From Rebecca billardiae RCC1528 (Eukaryota; Haptophyta): DNA of 64,000 nt. Of the stretch, positions 34,594 to 46,500 are shown one piece after another. Below the pieces are notes generated by a model. It had not been told where the DNA came from. It saw nothing but the letters and a program-made list of their open reading frames with translations, and searched no databases. The first letter of the stretch is position 1; each line of letters starts with the position of its first letter. The stretch lies in contig OZ251229.1 of NCBI GenBank assembly GCA_965240325.2, forward strand, positions 372,001 through 436,000. The letters are read 5' to 3'. A program made the translations under genes and the position numbers.

Positions 34594-37500
34594 ATGAACC
34601 TCCTCGTCGCCATCCTGGCCATCTCTTCCGGGTGCGCCACGCGCTGCCTTCGCTCGCTGCGCGCGCGCGCTGCGAAGACGAACGCGCGCGCGCGCGGCCA
34701 CGCCGCGCACCGGCAAGCACAACACGCGTGCGCGCCCAGCGCGCGAGATTGGCGCGGCGTGCTGCTTGCGCGTGCATGTATGACGCGCGCCATCGCACTT
34801 CCTTCGCCTGCCTTGCCCGACGCGAACGTCTCGCCCTTCCGGGCACGCGTGCTAACCTCGCGCGCATGCATGCATGCGCGCGCGCTCGTCGCCGCGCAGA
34901 CTCGGGTGCGGCACGGCGGAGCCGACGAATCCAGCCTCGCCACTCGGCATGTGCGACGGGAAGCCCTCGACCCGGCAGCAGCAACGGTGAGCCTTGCGCG
35001 ACTCTCGCGCGCCGCGCATGCGCGTTGCGCTTGCGTCTCGCTCGCGCGCCGCGCGACGGCCGTCGCGATCGCAGGGCACGCGTGCGGCCAGCGCGGCGCT
35101 TCGTCGCATCGTGCGGCGCGCGGCACGCGCGAGCGCGCGCATCGGCCCATGCCGGTCCCAGTGGCCCTGGCCCGCCTCGCGCGACGCGATCGTCTAACCT
35201 TGCCGGGCGCGTGGGCATGCCCACCACGCGCTCGCGGCCGCGCAGGCGAGCTGAAGTCCCGCCGCACTCGCCATCAGGCATGCTCAGCCCTGGGCCAAGC
35301 CAGCCTTCGCCAAGCCCGTCGCCGTCTCCACCGCCGAGCCCGCCGACTTCGCCTCCGGCAAAGCCCGCCGGCGTCTCCGCCGCCGAGCCCGCCGCCCTCG
35401 CCGCCGCCGAGCCCGCCGCCCTCGCCGCCGCCGCGCTCGCCGCCGAGTCCGGCGCCGCGCCCGCCGCCGTCGCCGCCGCCGAGCCCATCACCGAGTCCGC
35501 CACGCTCGCCTCCACCAAGCTCGCCGCCCTCGCCGCCGCCGGGCAGCCCGCCGCCGTCGCCGCCGCCGAGTTCGCCGCCGAGTCCGGCGCCGCGCCCGCC
35601 GCCGTCGCCGCCGCCGAGTCCATCACCGAGTCCGCCGTCGAGTCCGCCTTCGCCGAGCCCGCCGCCGTCTCCGCCGCCGAGCCCGCCGCCCTCGCCGTCG
35701 CCGAGTCCATCACCGAGTCCGCCGCCGAATCCGCCTTCGGCGAGCCCGCCGCCGAGTCCGGCGCCGCGCCCGCCGCCGTCGCCGCCGGTACGCCCGCCGC
35801 CGTCTCCACCGCCCAGCCCGCCGCCCTCGCCGCCGCCGCGCTCGCCGCCGAGTCCGGCGCCGCGCCCGCCGCCGTCGCCGCCGCCGAGTTCGCCGCCGAG
35901 TCCGCCTTTGCCGAGCCCGCCGCCCTCGCCGCCGCCAAGCCCGCCGCCGAGTCCGGCGCCGCGCCCGCCGCCGTCGCCGCCGCCGAGTCCATCACCGAGT
36001 CCGCCGCCGAATCCGCCTTCGCCGAGTCCGCCTTCGCCGAGTCCGGCGCCGCGCCCGCCGCCGTCGCCGCCGCCGAGCCCATCACCGAGTCCGCCACCCT
36101 CGCCTCCACCAAGCTCGCCGCCCTCGCCGCCGCCAAGCCCGCCGCCCTCGCCGCCGCCGAGCCCATCACCGAGTCCGCCACCCTCGCCTCCACCAAGCTC
36201 GCCGCCCTCGCCGCCGCCAAGCCCGCCGCCCTCGCCGCCGCCGAGTTCGCCGCCGAGGCCGCCTTCGCCGAGCCCGTCGCCCTCGCCGCCGCCGAGTTCG
36301 CCGCCGAGTCCGCCTTCGCCGAGCCCGTCGCCCTCGCCGCCGCCGCGCTCGCTGCCGATTCCGCCGCCGAGTCCGCCTTCGCCGAGCCCGCCGCCGTCTC
36401 CGCCGCCGAGCCCGCCACCCTCGCCGCCGCCAAGCCCGCCGCCCTCGCCGCCGCCAAGCCCGCCGCCCTCGCCGCCGCCAAGCCCGCCGCCGTCGCCGCC
36501 GCCAAGCCCGCAGCCCTCGCCGCCGCCGCGCTCGCCGCCGTCGCCGCCGCCGAGCCCGCCGCCGCCGCCTCCACCAAGCTCGCCGCCCTCGCCGCCGCCA
36601 AGCCCGCCGCCCTCTCCGCCGCCGAGTTCGCCGCCGAGTCCGCCTTCGCCGAGCCCGCCGCCCTCGCCGCCGCCAAGCCCGCCGCCGAGTCCGGCGCCGC
36701 GCCCGCCGCCGTCGCCGCCGCCGAGTCCATCACCGAGTCCGCCGCCGAATCCGCCTTCGCCGAGCCCGCCGCCGAGTCCGGCGCCGCGCCCGCCGCCGTC
36801 GCCGCCGCCGAGCCCATCACCGAGTCCGCCACCCTCGCCTCCACCAAGCTCGCCGCCCTCGCCGCCGCCAAGCCCGCCGCCCTCGCCGCCGCCGAGTTCG
36901 CCGCCGAGTCCGCCTTTGCCGAGCGCGCCGGCCTCGCCGCCGCCAAGCTCGCCGCCCTCGCCGCCGCCGAGCCCGCCGCCCTCGCCGCCGCCGAGTCCAT
37001 CACCGAGCCCGCCGCCGAATCCGCCTTCGGCGAGTCCGCCTTCGCCGAGTCCGGCGCCGCGCCCGCCGCCGTCGCCGCCGCCGAGCCCATCACCGAGTCC
37101 GCCACCCTCGCCTCCACCAAGCTCGCCGCCCTCGCCGCCGCCAAGCCCGCCGCCGTCGCCGCCGCCGAGTTCGCCGCCGAGTCCGCCTTTGCCGAGCCCG
37201 CCCGCCTCGCCGCCGCCAAGCCCGCCGCCGAGTCCGGCGCCGCGCCCGCCGCCGTCGCCGTCGCCGAGTCCATCACCGAGTCCGCCGCCGTGCCCGCCTT
37301 CGCCGAGTCCGCCTTCGCCGAGTCCGGCGCCGCGCCCGCCGCCGTCGCCGCCGCCGAGTCCATCACCGAGTCCGCCGCCGAATCCGCCTTCGGCGAGCCC
37401 GCCGCCGAGTCCGGCGCCGCGCCCGCCGCCGTCGCCGCCGCCGAGCCCATCACCGAGTCCGCCACCCTCGCCTCCACCAAGCTCGCCGCCCTCGCCGCCG

Positions 37501-40500
37501 CCAAGCCCGCCGCCGTCGCCGCCGCCGAGTTCGCCGCCGAGTCCGCCTTTGCCGAGCGCGCCGGCCTCGCCGCCGCCAAGCCCGCCGCCGAGTCCGGCGC
37601 CGCGCCCGCCGCCGTCGCCGCCGCCGAGTCCATCACCGAGTCCGCCGCCGTGCCCGCCTTCGCCGAGTCCGCCTTCGCCGAGTCCGGCGCCGCGCCCGCC
37701 GCCGTCGCCGCCGCCGAGTCCATCACCGAGTCCGCCGCCGAATCCGCCTTCGCCGAGTCCGCCTTCGCCGAGTCCGGCGCCGCGCCCGCCGCCGTCGCCG
37801 CCGCCGAGCCCATCACCGAGTCCGCCACCCTCGCCTCCACCAAGCTCGCCGCCCTCGCCGCCGCCAAGCCCGCCGCCGTCGCCGCCGCCGAGTTCGCCGC
37901 CGAGTCCGCCTTTGCCGAGCGCGCCGGCCTCGCCGCCGCCAAGCCCGCCGCCGAGTCCGGCGCCGCGCCCGCCGCCGTCGCCGCCGCCGAGTCCATCACC
38001 GAGTCCGCCGCCGAATCCGCCTTCGGCGAGCCCGCCGCCGAGTCCGGCGCCGCGCCCGCCGCCGTCGCCGCCGCCGAGCCCATCACCGAGTCCGCCACCC
38101 TCGCCTCCACCAAGCTCGCCGCCCTCGCCGCCGCCAAGCCCGCCGCCCTCGCCGCCGCCGCGCTCGCTGCGCTCGCCGCCGCCAAGCCCGCCGCCGTCTC
38201 CACCGCCGAGCACGCCGCCCTCGCGGCCGCCGCGCTCGCCGCCGAGTCCGGCGCCGCGCCCGCCGCCGTCGCCGCCGCCGAGTCCATCACCGAGCCCGCC
38301 ACCCTCGCCTCCACCAAGCTCGCCGCCCTCGCCGCCGCCAAGCTCGCCGCCCTCGCCGCCGCCGAGCCCGCCGCCCTCGCCGCCGCCGAGTCCATCACCC
38401 AGCCCGCCGCCGAGTCCGCGTTCGCCGCGCCCGCCGCCCTCGCCGCCGCCAAGCCCGCCGCCCTCGCCGCCGCCGAGCCCGCCGGCCTCGCCGCCGCTGC
38501 GCCCGTCGCCCTCGCCGCCGCCGCGCTCGCTGCCGAGTCCGGCGCCGAGCCCATCGCCGAGTCCGCCACCCTCGCCTCCACCAAGCTCGCCGCCCTCGCC
38601 GCCGCCAAGCCCGCCGCCGAGTCCGGCGCCGCGCCCGCCGCCGTCGCCGCCGCCGAGTCCATCACCGAGTCCGTCGCCGAGTCCGCCTTCGCCGAGCCCG
38701 CCGCCCTCGCCGCCGCCGAGCCCGTCGCCCTCGCCGCCGCCGCGCTCGCTGCCGAGTCCGGCGCCGAGCCCATCACCGAGCCCGCCGCCGAGTACGCGTT
38801 CGCCGCGCCCGCCGCCCTCGCCGCCGCCAAGCCCGCCGCCCTCGCCGCCGCCGAGCCCGCCGGCCTCGCCGCCGCCGCGCTCGCCGCCGAGTCCGGCGCC
38901 ACGCCCGCCGCCGTCGCCGCCGCCGAGCCCATCACCGAGTCCGCCACCCTCGCCTCCACCAAGCTCGCCGCCCTCGCCGCCGCCAAGCTCGCCGCCCTCG
39001 CCGCCGCCGAGCCCGCCGCCCTCGCCGCCGCCGAGTCCATCACCGAGCCCGCCGCCGAATCCGCCTTCGGCGAGTCCGCCTTCGCCGAGTCCGGCGCCGC
39101 GCCCGCCGCCGTCGCCGCCGCCGAGCCCATCACCGAGTCCGCCACCCTCGCCTCCACCAAGCTCGCCGCCCTCGCCGCCGCCAAGCCCGCCGCCCTCTCC
39201 GCCGCCGAGTTCGCCGCCGAGGCCGCCTTTGCCGAGCCCGCCGGCCTCGCCGCCGCCAAGCCCGCCGCCGAGTCCGGCGCCGCGCCCGCCGCCGTCGCCG
39301 TCGCCGAGTCCATCACCGAGTCCGCCGCCGAATCCGCCTTCGCCGAGTCCGCCTTCGCCGAGTCCGGCGCCGCGCCCGCCGCCGTCGCCGCCGCCGAGCC
39401 CATCACCAAGTCCGCCACCCTCGCCTCCACCAAGCTCGCCGCCCTCGCCGCCGCCAAGCCCGCCGCCCTCTCCGCCGCCGAGTTCGCCGCCGAGTCCGCC
39501 TTTGCCGAGCCCGCCGGCCTCGCCGCCGCCAAGCCCGCCGCCGAGTCCGGCGCCGCGCCCGCCGCCGTCGCCGCCGCCGAGCCCATCACCGAGTCCGCCA
39601 CCCTCGCCTCCACCAAGCTCGCCGCCCTCGCCGCCGCCAAGCCCGCCGCCCTCGCCGCCGCCGAGTTCGCCGCCGAGTCCGCCTTCGCCGAGCCCGTCGC
39701 CCTCGCCGCCGCCGCGCTCGCCGCCGAGTCCGGCGCCGCGCCCGCCGCCGAGTCCGGCGCCGCGCTCGCTGCCGATTCCGCCGCCGAGTCTGCCTTCGCC
39801 GAGCCCGCCGCCGTCTCCGCCGCCGAGCCCGCCACCCTCGCCGCCGCCAAGCCCGCCGCCCTCGCCGCCGCCAAGCCCGCCGCCCTCGCCGCCGCCAAGC
39901 CCGCCGCCGTCGCCGCCGCCAAGCCCGCCGCCGTCGCCGCCGCCAAGCCCGCCGCCGTCTCCGCCGCCGCGCTCGCCGCCGAGTCCGCCACCGCGCTCGC
40001 TGCCGAGTCCGCCACCGAGTCCGCCGCCGAGTCCGCCTTCGCCGAGCCCGCCGCCCTCGCCGCCGCCAAGCCCGCCGCCCTCGCCGCCGCTGAGCCCGCC
40101 GCCGTCTCCGGCGACGCGCTCGCCGCCGAGTCTGGCGCCGCGCTCGCTGCCGAGTCCGCCGCCGAGTCCGCCGCCGAGTCCGCCTTCGCCGAGCCCGCCG
40201 CCCTCGCCGCCGCCGAGCCCGCCGCCCTCGCCGCCGCTGAGCCCGCCGCCCTCGCCGCCGCCAAGCCCGCCGCCGTCGCCGCCGCCAAGCCCGCCGCCCT
40301 CGCCGCCGCCGAGCCCGCCGGCCTCGCCGCCGCCGCGCTCGCCGCCGAGTCCGGCGCCGCGCCCGCCGCCGTCGCCGCCGCCGCGCTCGCCGCCGAGTCC
40401 GCCTTTGCCGAGCGCGCCGCCCTCGCCGCCGCCAAGCCCGCCGCCGAGTCCGGCGCCGCGCCCGCCGCCGTCGCCGCCGCCGAGCCCATCACCGAGTCCG

Positions 40501-43500
40501 TCGCCGAGTCCGCCGCCGCCGAGCCCGCCGCCGTCGCCGCCGCCGAGCCCGCCGCCCTCGCCGCCGCCGCGCCCGCCGCCGAGTCCGCCGCCGCGCCCAC
40601 CGCCGTCGCCGCCGCCGAGTCCTTCACCGAGCCCGCCGCCCTCGCCGCCGCCGAGCCCGCCGCCCTCGCCGCCGCCGAGCCCGCCGCCGTTTCCACCGCC
40701 GAGCCCTCCGCCCTCGCCGCCGCCGCGCCCGCCGCCGAGTCCGGCGCCGCGCCCGCCGCCAAGCCCGCCGCCGTCGTCGCCGCTCACTTCACCGTCGAGC
40801 CACCAACCCTCGCCGCCGCAGAGCCCACCGCCGACCCCGCCACCGTTACCACCACCGCCGCAGGTGCCACCTGCACCGCGGCCAAGTCCACCGCCGACCT
40901 CGCATCCGAGCCCGCCACCTGCACCGCGGCCGAGTCCACCGCCGACCTCGCATCCGAGCCCGCCACCTGCACCGCGGCCAAGTCCACCGCCGACCTCGCA
41001 TCCGTGCCCGCCACCTGCACCGCGGCCAAGTCCACCCGCCGCTCCGCCGCCGAGCTCGTCGCCAAGCCCGCCACCGAGCCTGCGTCCGCCAAGCCGGCCG
41101 CCGCCGCCGCCGCCATCGCCGCCGCCGAGCTCGCCTCCGCCAAGCCCACCGCCGTCGTCGCCGCCACGTCCACCGCCGAGCGCGCCGCCGAGCTCACCTC
41201 CGTCGCGAACGCCAGCTTGGCCGCCGAGCCCGCCGCCGTCGCCGCGGCCAAGTCCACCGCCGTCGCCGCCACCTTCGCCGCGGTCATGTCGCCTGCCGCC
41301 GGCGCCGCGCGGAGCGCCTGTCTGGGCGCGAGCCCGCACGCGTGTGCGCCTCGCCTGTACAGCGAGCGTCCGGCGGCGCCCTTGCGCCGCAAGCGTCAGA
41401 GCCGCAAGGAGGCACGTCGCCGGCTCGGGCGGGAGGCGAGTGGACGCGAGCGAGCCGCTAAGCGCGCGGGGCGTCTCCTGCCGTGCGCGCTGGGCGTACT
41501 GGCGCTCGCGGTGCTCGCGCTCGGCTGCGCCTGGCGGTACGCCCCGTGTGCGCTGCTGGCGCTGGTCGCGGCGATCGCGGTCGGCTGCGCGGCGATCGCG
41601 GCCGTCGCCGATTGCGCGTGGGCGCACGGCGCGCGCGTGCCCGAGCCGCGCGGCGAGCCTCCGGCCGAGCCCCTGCGCCGCGAGCGCCGGGTCCGCAGGG
41701 CGCGGGCCACGCGCGGTGCGCCACGCCCGCGCAGCGAGCGCCGCACGCGGACGAGCGCCAAGAGGAGGTCACGTCGCAGTCGGCAGCTCGAGCGTGCCCG
41801 CGCCCGGCTCGCGCGCGCGGCGAATCCGTTCGCGCTGGCCGTGTTCTCCGAGAGCGCGGCGCGTGTGTTCGAGGAGCAGGCCGACGGGGCCAAGCGCACG
41901 GCGGAGCGGGCCGAGCGCGCGGCGAACCCGCTCGCGCGCGCCGTGTATGCCGACAGCGCGGCGCGTCTGTTCGAGGAGCAGGCCGAGGGGGCCAAGCGCT
42001 TGGCGATGCGGGCCGAGCGCGCGGCGAATTGGCACGTGCGAGCCGTGTATGCCGAGAGTGCGGCGCGTCCGTCCGGGGAGCACGCCGAGGGGGCCAAGTG
42101 CGGTGGCTGTCTGCCCGGGCGCGCTGCCGAGCGCGAGGCGAGCTTCGTGGCGCGCGTGCTGCACGTGCTGCGCGCGCTGTGCGGGCTGGCACTCGCGCCG
42201 CTGGCGCTCAGCTGCGCCTGCTCGTGCGCCGCGAGCGCGCGCGGTGCGCTCGCGGCGCTGGCCGAGGTGGTCGCGGCCGGCGGCGCGGTGATCGCGGCCG
42301 GCGGCGCGGTGTTCGCGGCCGGCGGCGCGGTGTTCGCGGCCGGCGGCGCGGTGATCGCGGCCGGCGGCGCGGTGTTCGTGGCCGGCTCCATGGTGTTCGC
42401 GGCCGGCCACGAGTGGGAGGCGGGCGCGATCGAGGGTCAGCTCAGCGAGCCTCCGGACGCGCCCCCGCGCCGCAAGCGCCGGCGCCGCCAGGCGCGGGCC
42501 GCACGCGGGGCGGCACGTCTGCGCAGCGGGCGCCGCACGCGGACGAGCGCCAAGAGGAGGTCACGTCGCAGTCGGCAGCTCGAGTTTGCCCGCGCCCGGC
42601 TCGCGCGCGCGGCGAATCCGTTCGCGCTGGCCGTGTTCTCCGAGAGCGCGGCGCGTGTGTTCGGGGAGCACGCCGAGGGGGCCAAGTGCGGTGGCTGTCT
42701 GCCCGGGCGCGCTGCCGAGCGCGAGGCGAGCTTCGTGGCTCGCGTGCTGCACGTGCTGCGCGCGCTGTGCGGGCTGGCACTCGCGCCGCTGGCGCTCAGC
42801 TGCGCCTGCTCGTGCGCCGCGAGCGCGCGCGGTGCGCTCGCGGCGCTGGCCGAGGTGGTCGCGGCCGGCGGCGCGGTGATCGCGGCCGGCGGCGCGGTGT
42901 TCGCGGCCGGCGGCGCGGTGTTCGCGGCCGGCGGCGCGGTGATCGCGGCCGGCGGCGCGGTGTTCGTGGCCGGCTCCGTGGTGTTCGCGGCCGGCCACGA
43001 GTGGGAGGCGGGCGCGATCGAGGGCACGGAGTCGTGTCGCCGTCGCCAGGCCGAGCGGGCCGAGCGCGCGGCGAGTCGGCTCAAGCTCGCCGAGCGCGCT
43101 GCGAGTCTCGCGCGCGCGGCGCGTCTGCTCGAGCGAGCCGAGCGCGCGGCGAGTCACGCGGCGCACGTGCGGCGCGCGCTGCGCGAGTGGGCACCCGCGC
43201 TGTGCGCGGCGGGCGCGCTCGGCGGCGCCTACCTGCTCGCCCCGTGGGCGTGCCCGACGCTGGTCGCGCTGGTCGCGCGGATCGCGGCCGCCCGCGCGCA
43301 GGCGCGCCCGAGCCTCCGGCGCGGCGGCCGTCGCAGCCGCGCGCGCGCGGCCGAGCCCGCCCTCCGCGCGCAGCGCGTCACGCTGCGCGGCGGCGGCGGC
43401 GCGGACGAGAACTGCCTCGCGCTGGAGCCGGCGGCACCCGTCGGCGCGCCGGCCCGCCGCGCGTGCCTCCGCGCCGCGCTCGCCACCGCCGTGCGCCTCC

Positions 43501-46500
43501 TCGCGCTCCGCGCCGGCTCGCGCGCCGACGCGGACGCGCTGCGCGCGCGGTGGGCGATCGCCGAGCGCGCGCTGAAGGGCAGGACGCACCGGCTCGGCGT
43601 GCTGCAGGCCGTCGCCGACGCGCTCTGCGTCGACATCGTGGTCTTGAGCGCGGGCTACGGCGCGCACGCGTTCCGCTGCCGCACGGGCGACGCGCCGCCC
43701 GGCTCGTGCATCTGGCTGCTGCACGAGGGGGGCGGCGGCGCGGGCGTCGGGCACGTGCGCGCGCTGGTCCACGCTGAGGACCGAGCCGCGCGTCTCGCCC
43801 TCGGGCTGTGCGAGGAGGGCGAGCCGCTCGTCGTCGCGCGCGGCGACGCGCCGGACGGCGCCATTGAGACGCGCCGCGTCGGCGCGCCCAAAAAGCGTCG
43901 CCCCCCGGCGACGCCGCCGTCGGGCGACGTCCCGACGGGACGACCCAAGGACAAACGCCGACGGGCCGCGGCCGTTGACGCGGCGACGCCCGAGGCCGCT
44001 GGCGACGGCGAGGCGGCCGACGTGGGGATGGACGAGGCCGCTGGCGACGGCGAGGCGGCCGACGTGGGGATGGACGAGGCCGCTGGCGACGGCGAGGCGG
44101 CCGACGTGGGGATGGACGAGGCCGCTGGCGACGGCGAGGCGGCCGACGTGGGGATGGACGAGGCCTCGGGCGACGGCGAGGCGGCCGACGGCTCTCTGCC
44201 CGACCCGGACGACGACGAGAACGACGAGGATTTGGCGCGCGCGCTCTTGGAGGACGAGGACCGCGTCGAAGCCGACGACGACGGAGGGGCCATGGGCGAC
44301 GGCAGCGCGCGCGCGGCCGCGGAGGGCGGCCGAGCCACGGCGAACGGGTCGCCGCCGCTCGAGCCGCCGCCGCCCGCGCGGGTGTCGCAGCGCAGGCGGA
44401 CGCGCATCCGCGACGTGGTGCAGAGCACGGTCGACGGCGTGATGGCGTACGCGCGCGGCCTCGCTGGGCAAGGCCATGACCACGCCACGCGGTGCGAGGA
44501 GTTCGAGACGGAGGTCGGTGATCCCGGCCCCGCTCTGGAGACGTGGGTGATGGCGGCGATGGACTCGTACACGTCCCGTCAGGCGCCGACGCGGGACACG
44601 ACGCGCGGCCGCGCGCGCAGCTGGTTCGAGCGCCGGCTGGAGCAGAGCGGCCGCGTGAGCACGGCGTACGAGGGCGCGTTCGACGTCCTGGGCGTGCTCG
44701 AGGTGTCGTCGTACGCCGTGAACGGCGAGTGCGCAGCGTTGGACAAGCGCGGCTTCAAGATGGTCGCCTCGTGGATGGCGAACATCTGCTTCCGTGCCGC
44801 GTGCATCGAGCTGGGCTTGCCTTACACGGCCACCGACCTGCTCGGCAAGGCGCACGCGCCGCGGGCCGTGCAGCCCACGTCGCCCGGCGTGCGCGAGGAG
44901 GCGCGGGCGACGCTCAGGCACGCGCTGCGCTCAGGCGCGCCGATCGTGAAGCTGGCCACGCGCACGTTCGTGTCAGCAGCCGACGCGGCGCACGTGGCGC
45001 ACGATGTCGCGCGCGAGCTCCGCGGGACGTGCACGATGCTGCAAAGCCCGACAAGCATGGCGGGCGGCGTGCACGTGCTCGAGTGGGTGGACGGAGACGG
45101 CGAGCAGATCGTTACGGTCCTGTACCAGGCGCTGCACCCCGAGAACAAGCTCACGCGGCTCGGCGCGCCTCGCGCCGAGGCGGGCGGCGCGCGCCCTCCC
45201 CCCAATCGCGCCGAGCTGATGGACGCGGTGCTGCTCCTCGCCATGCGCGCGGCCGCGGGCGAGGGCGCGTCGTTTGGCGCCTTCCACCCGGCCGTCGCCG
45301 CCCACGCGGAGCGGCAGCGCGTGGCCGGCGGCGGTGCGATGGTGCGCGACGGGCAGCACCCCGTCGTGCGCATGTGCAGGGAGGGCATGCGGCGCGAGCG
45401 CGAGGTCGGAGGCGGCGCGCGCGTCGCCGACGTCGAGCCGCGCGTGCAGGCTGAGCTGCGCGCGGAGTACGAGCGCCTCCGCGAGGAGCTCGGGGCGGCT
45501 GCGCCCAAGGACGTGGACGCGATGGCTGCGAGGGAGGGCGGGCCGTACAGGTGCTGCCTCGTGCTGCTCGGCCGGCGCTCGGCGGCCATCAAGGCCACTG
45601 CGGTGGAGGCGCTCGTCAAAGAGGTGCCGGCGCTCGGCTCCCACACGGCCGTGCTCGCGATGCTCGCCGTGTTCTACTATTCCAAGCCGGTGCAGGCGGT
45701 GCTCGAGCCGCTGCGCCAGGCGGCGAAGGCCAGCGACCACGCGAACGTGAAGGCGCGACTCGGAGAGCTCGCGCGACTCACGCCCGAGGGCGGGCTCGCG
45801 GCGATCGACGAGAAGCACGGCGAGGCCGCGCGCGATGTGCTGTCCAAGAAGGTGCGCGACGCGCTGCGGTGGCCCGCGCTGTGGTGCAGCGCGCCGTGCA
45901 GGGCCATCGTCGCCCGGCTGCTCGGCGCGGGCGACTCGTCGGACGCGACCCACGTGCGCGAGCTGCTCGAGCAGCTCGCGCGCCTCACGCCCGAGGGCGT
46001 GTTCGCCGCGCTCGACGCGAAGCACCGCGAGGCGGCGGGCGCGTGGCTGCCCGAGAAGGTGCGCGACGCGCTGCGGTCGCCCCCGCTGTGGTGCAGCGCG
46101 CCGTGCAGGGCCATCGTCGCCCGGCTGCTCGGCGCGGGCGACTCGTCGGACGCGACCCACGTGCGCGAGCTGCTCGAGCAGCTCGCGCGCCTCACGCCCG
46201 AGGGCATGTTCGCCGCGCTCGACACGAAGCACCGCGAGGCCGCGCGCGATGTGCTGTCCAAGAAGGTGCGCGACGCGCTGCGGTGGCCCCCGCTGTGGTG
46301 CAGCGCGCCGTGCAGGGCCATCGTCGCCCGGCTGCTCGGCGCGGGCGACTCGTCGGACGCGACCCACGTGCGCGAGCTGCTCGAGCAGCTCGCGCGCCTC
46401 ACGCCCGAGGGCATGTTCGCCGCGCTCGACGCGAAGCACCGCGAGGCCGCGCGCGATGTGCTGTCCAAGAAGGTGCGCGACGCGCTGCGGTGGCCCCAGC

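Noticed and set aside
35274-41627. Very long minus-strand Gly-rich and Ala-rich open frames opposite the low-complexity tract
   Set aside because: They are complements of the CCG/AGC repeat. They show no start context, splice sites or domains, and no codon pattern of their own.
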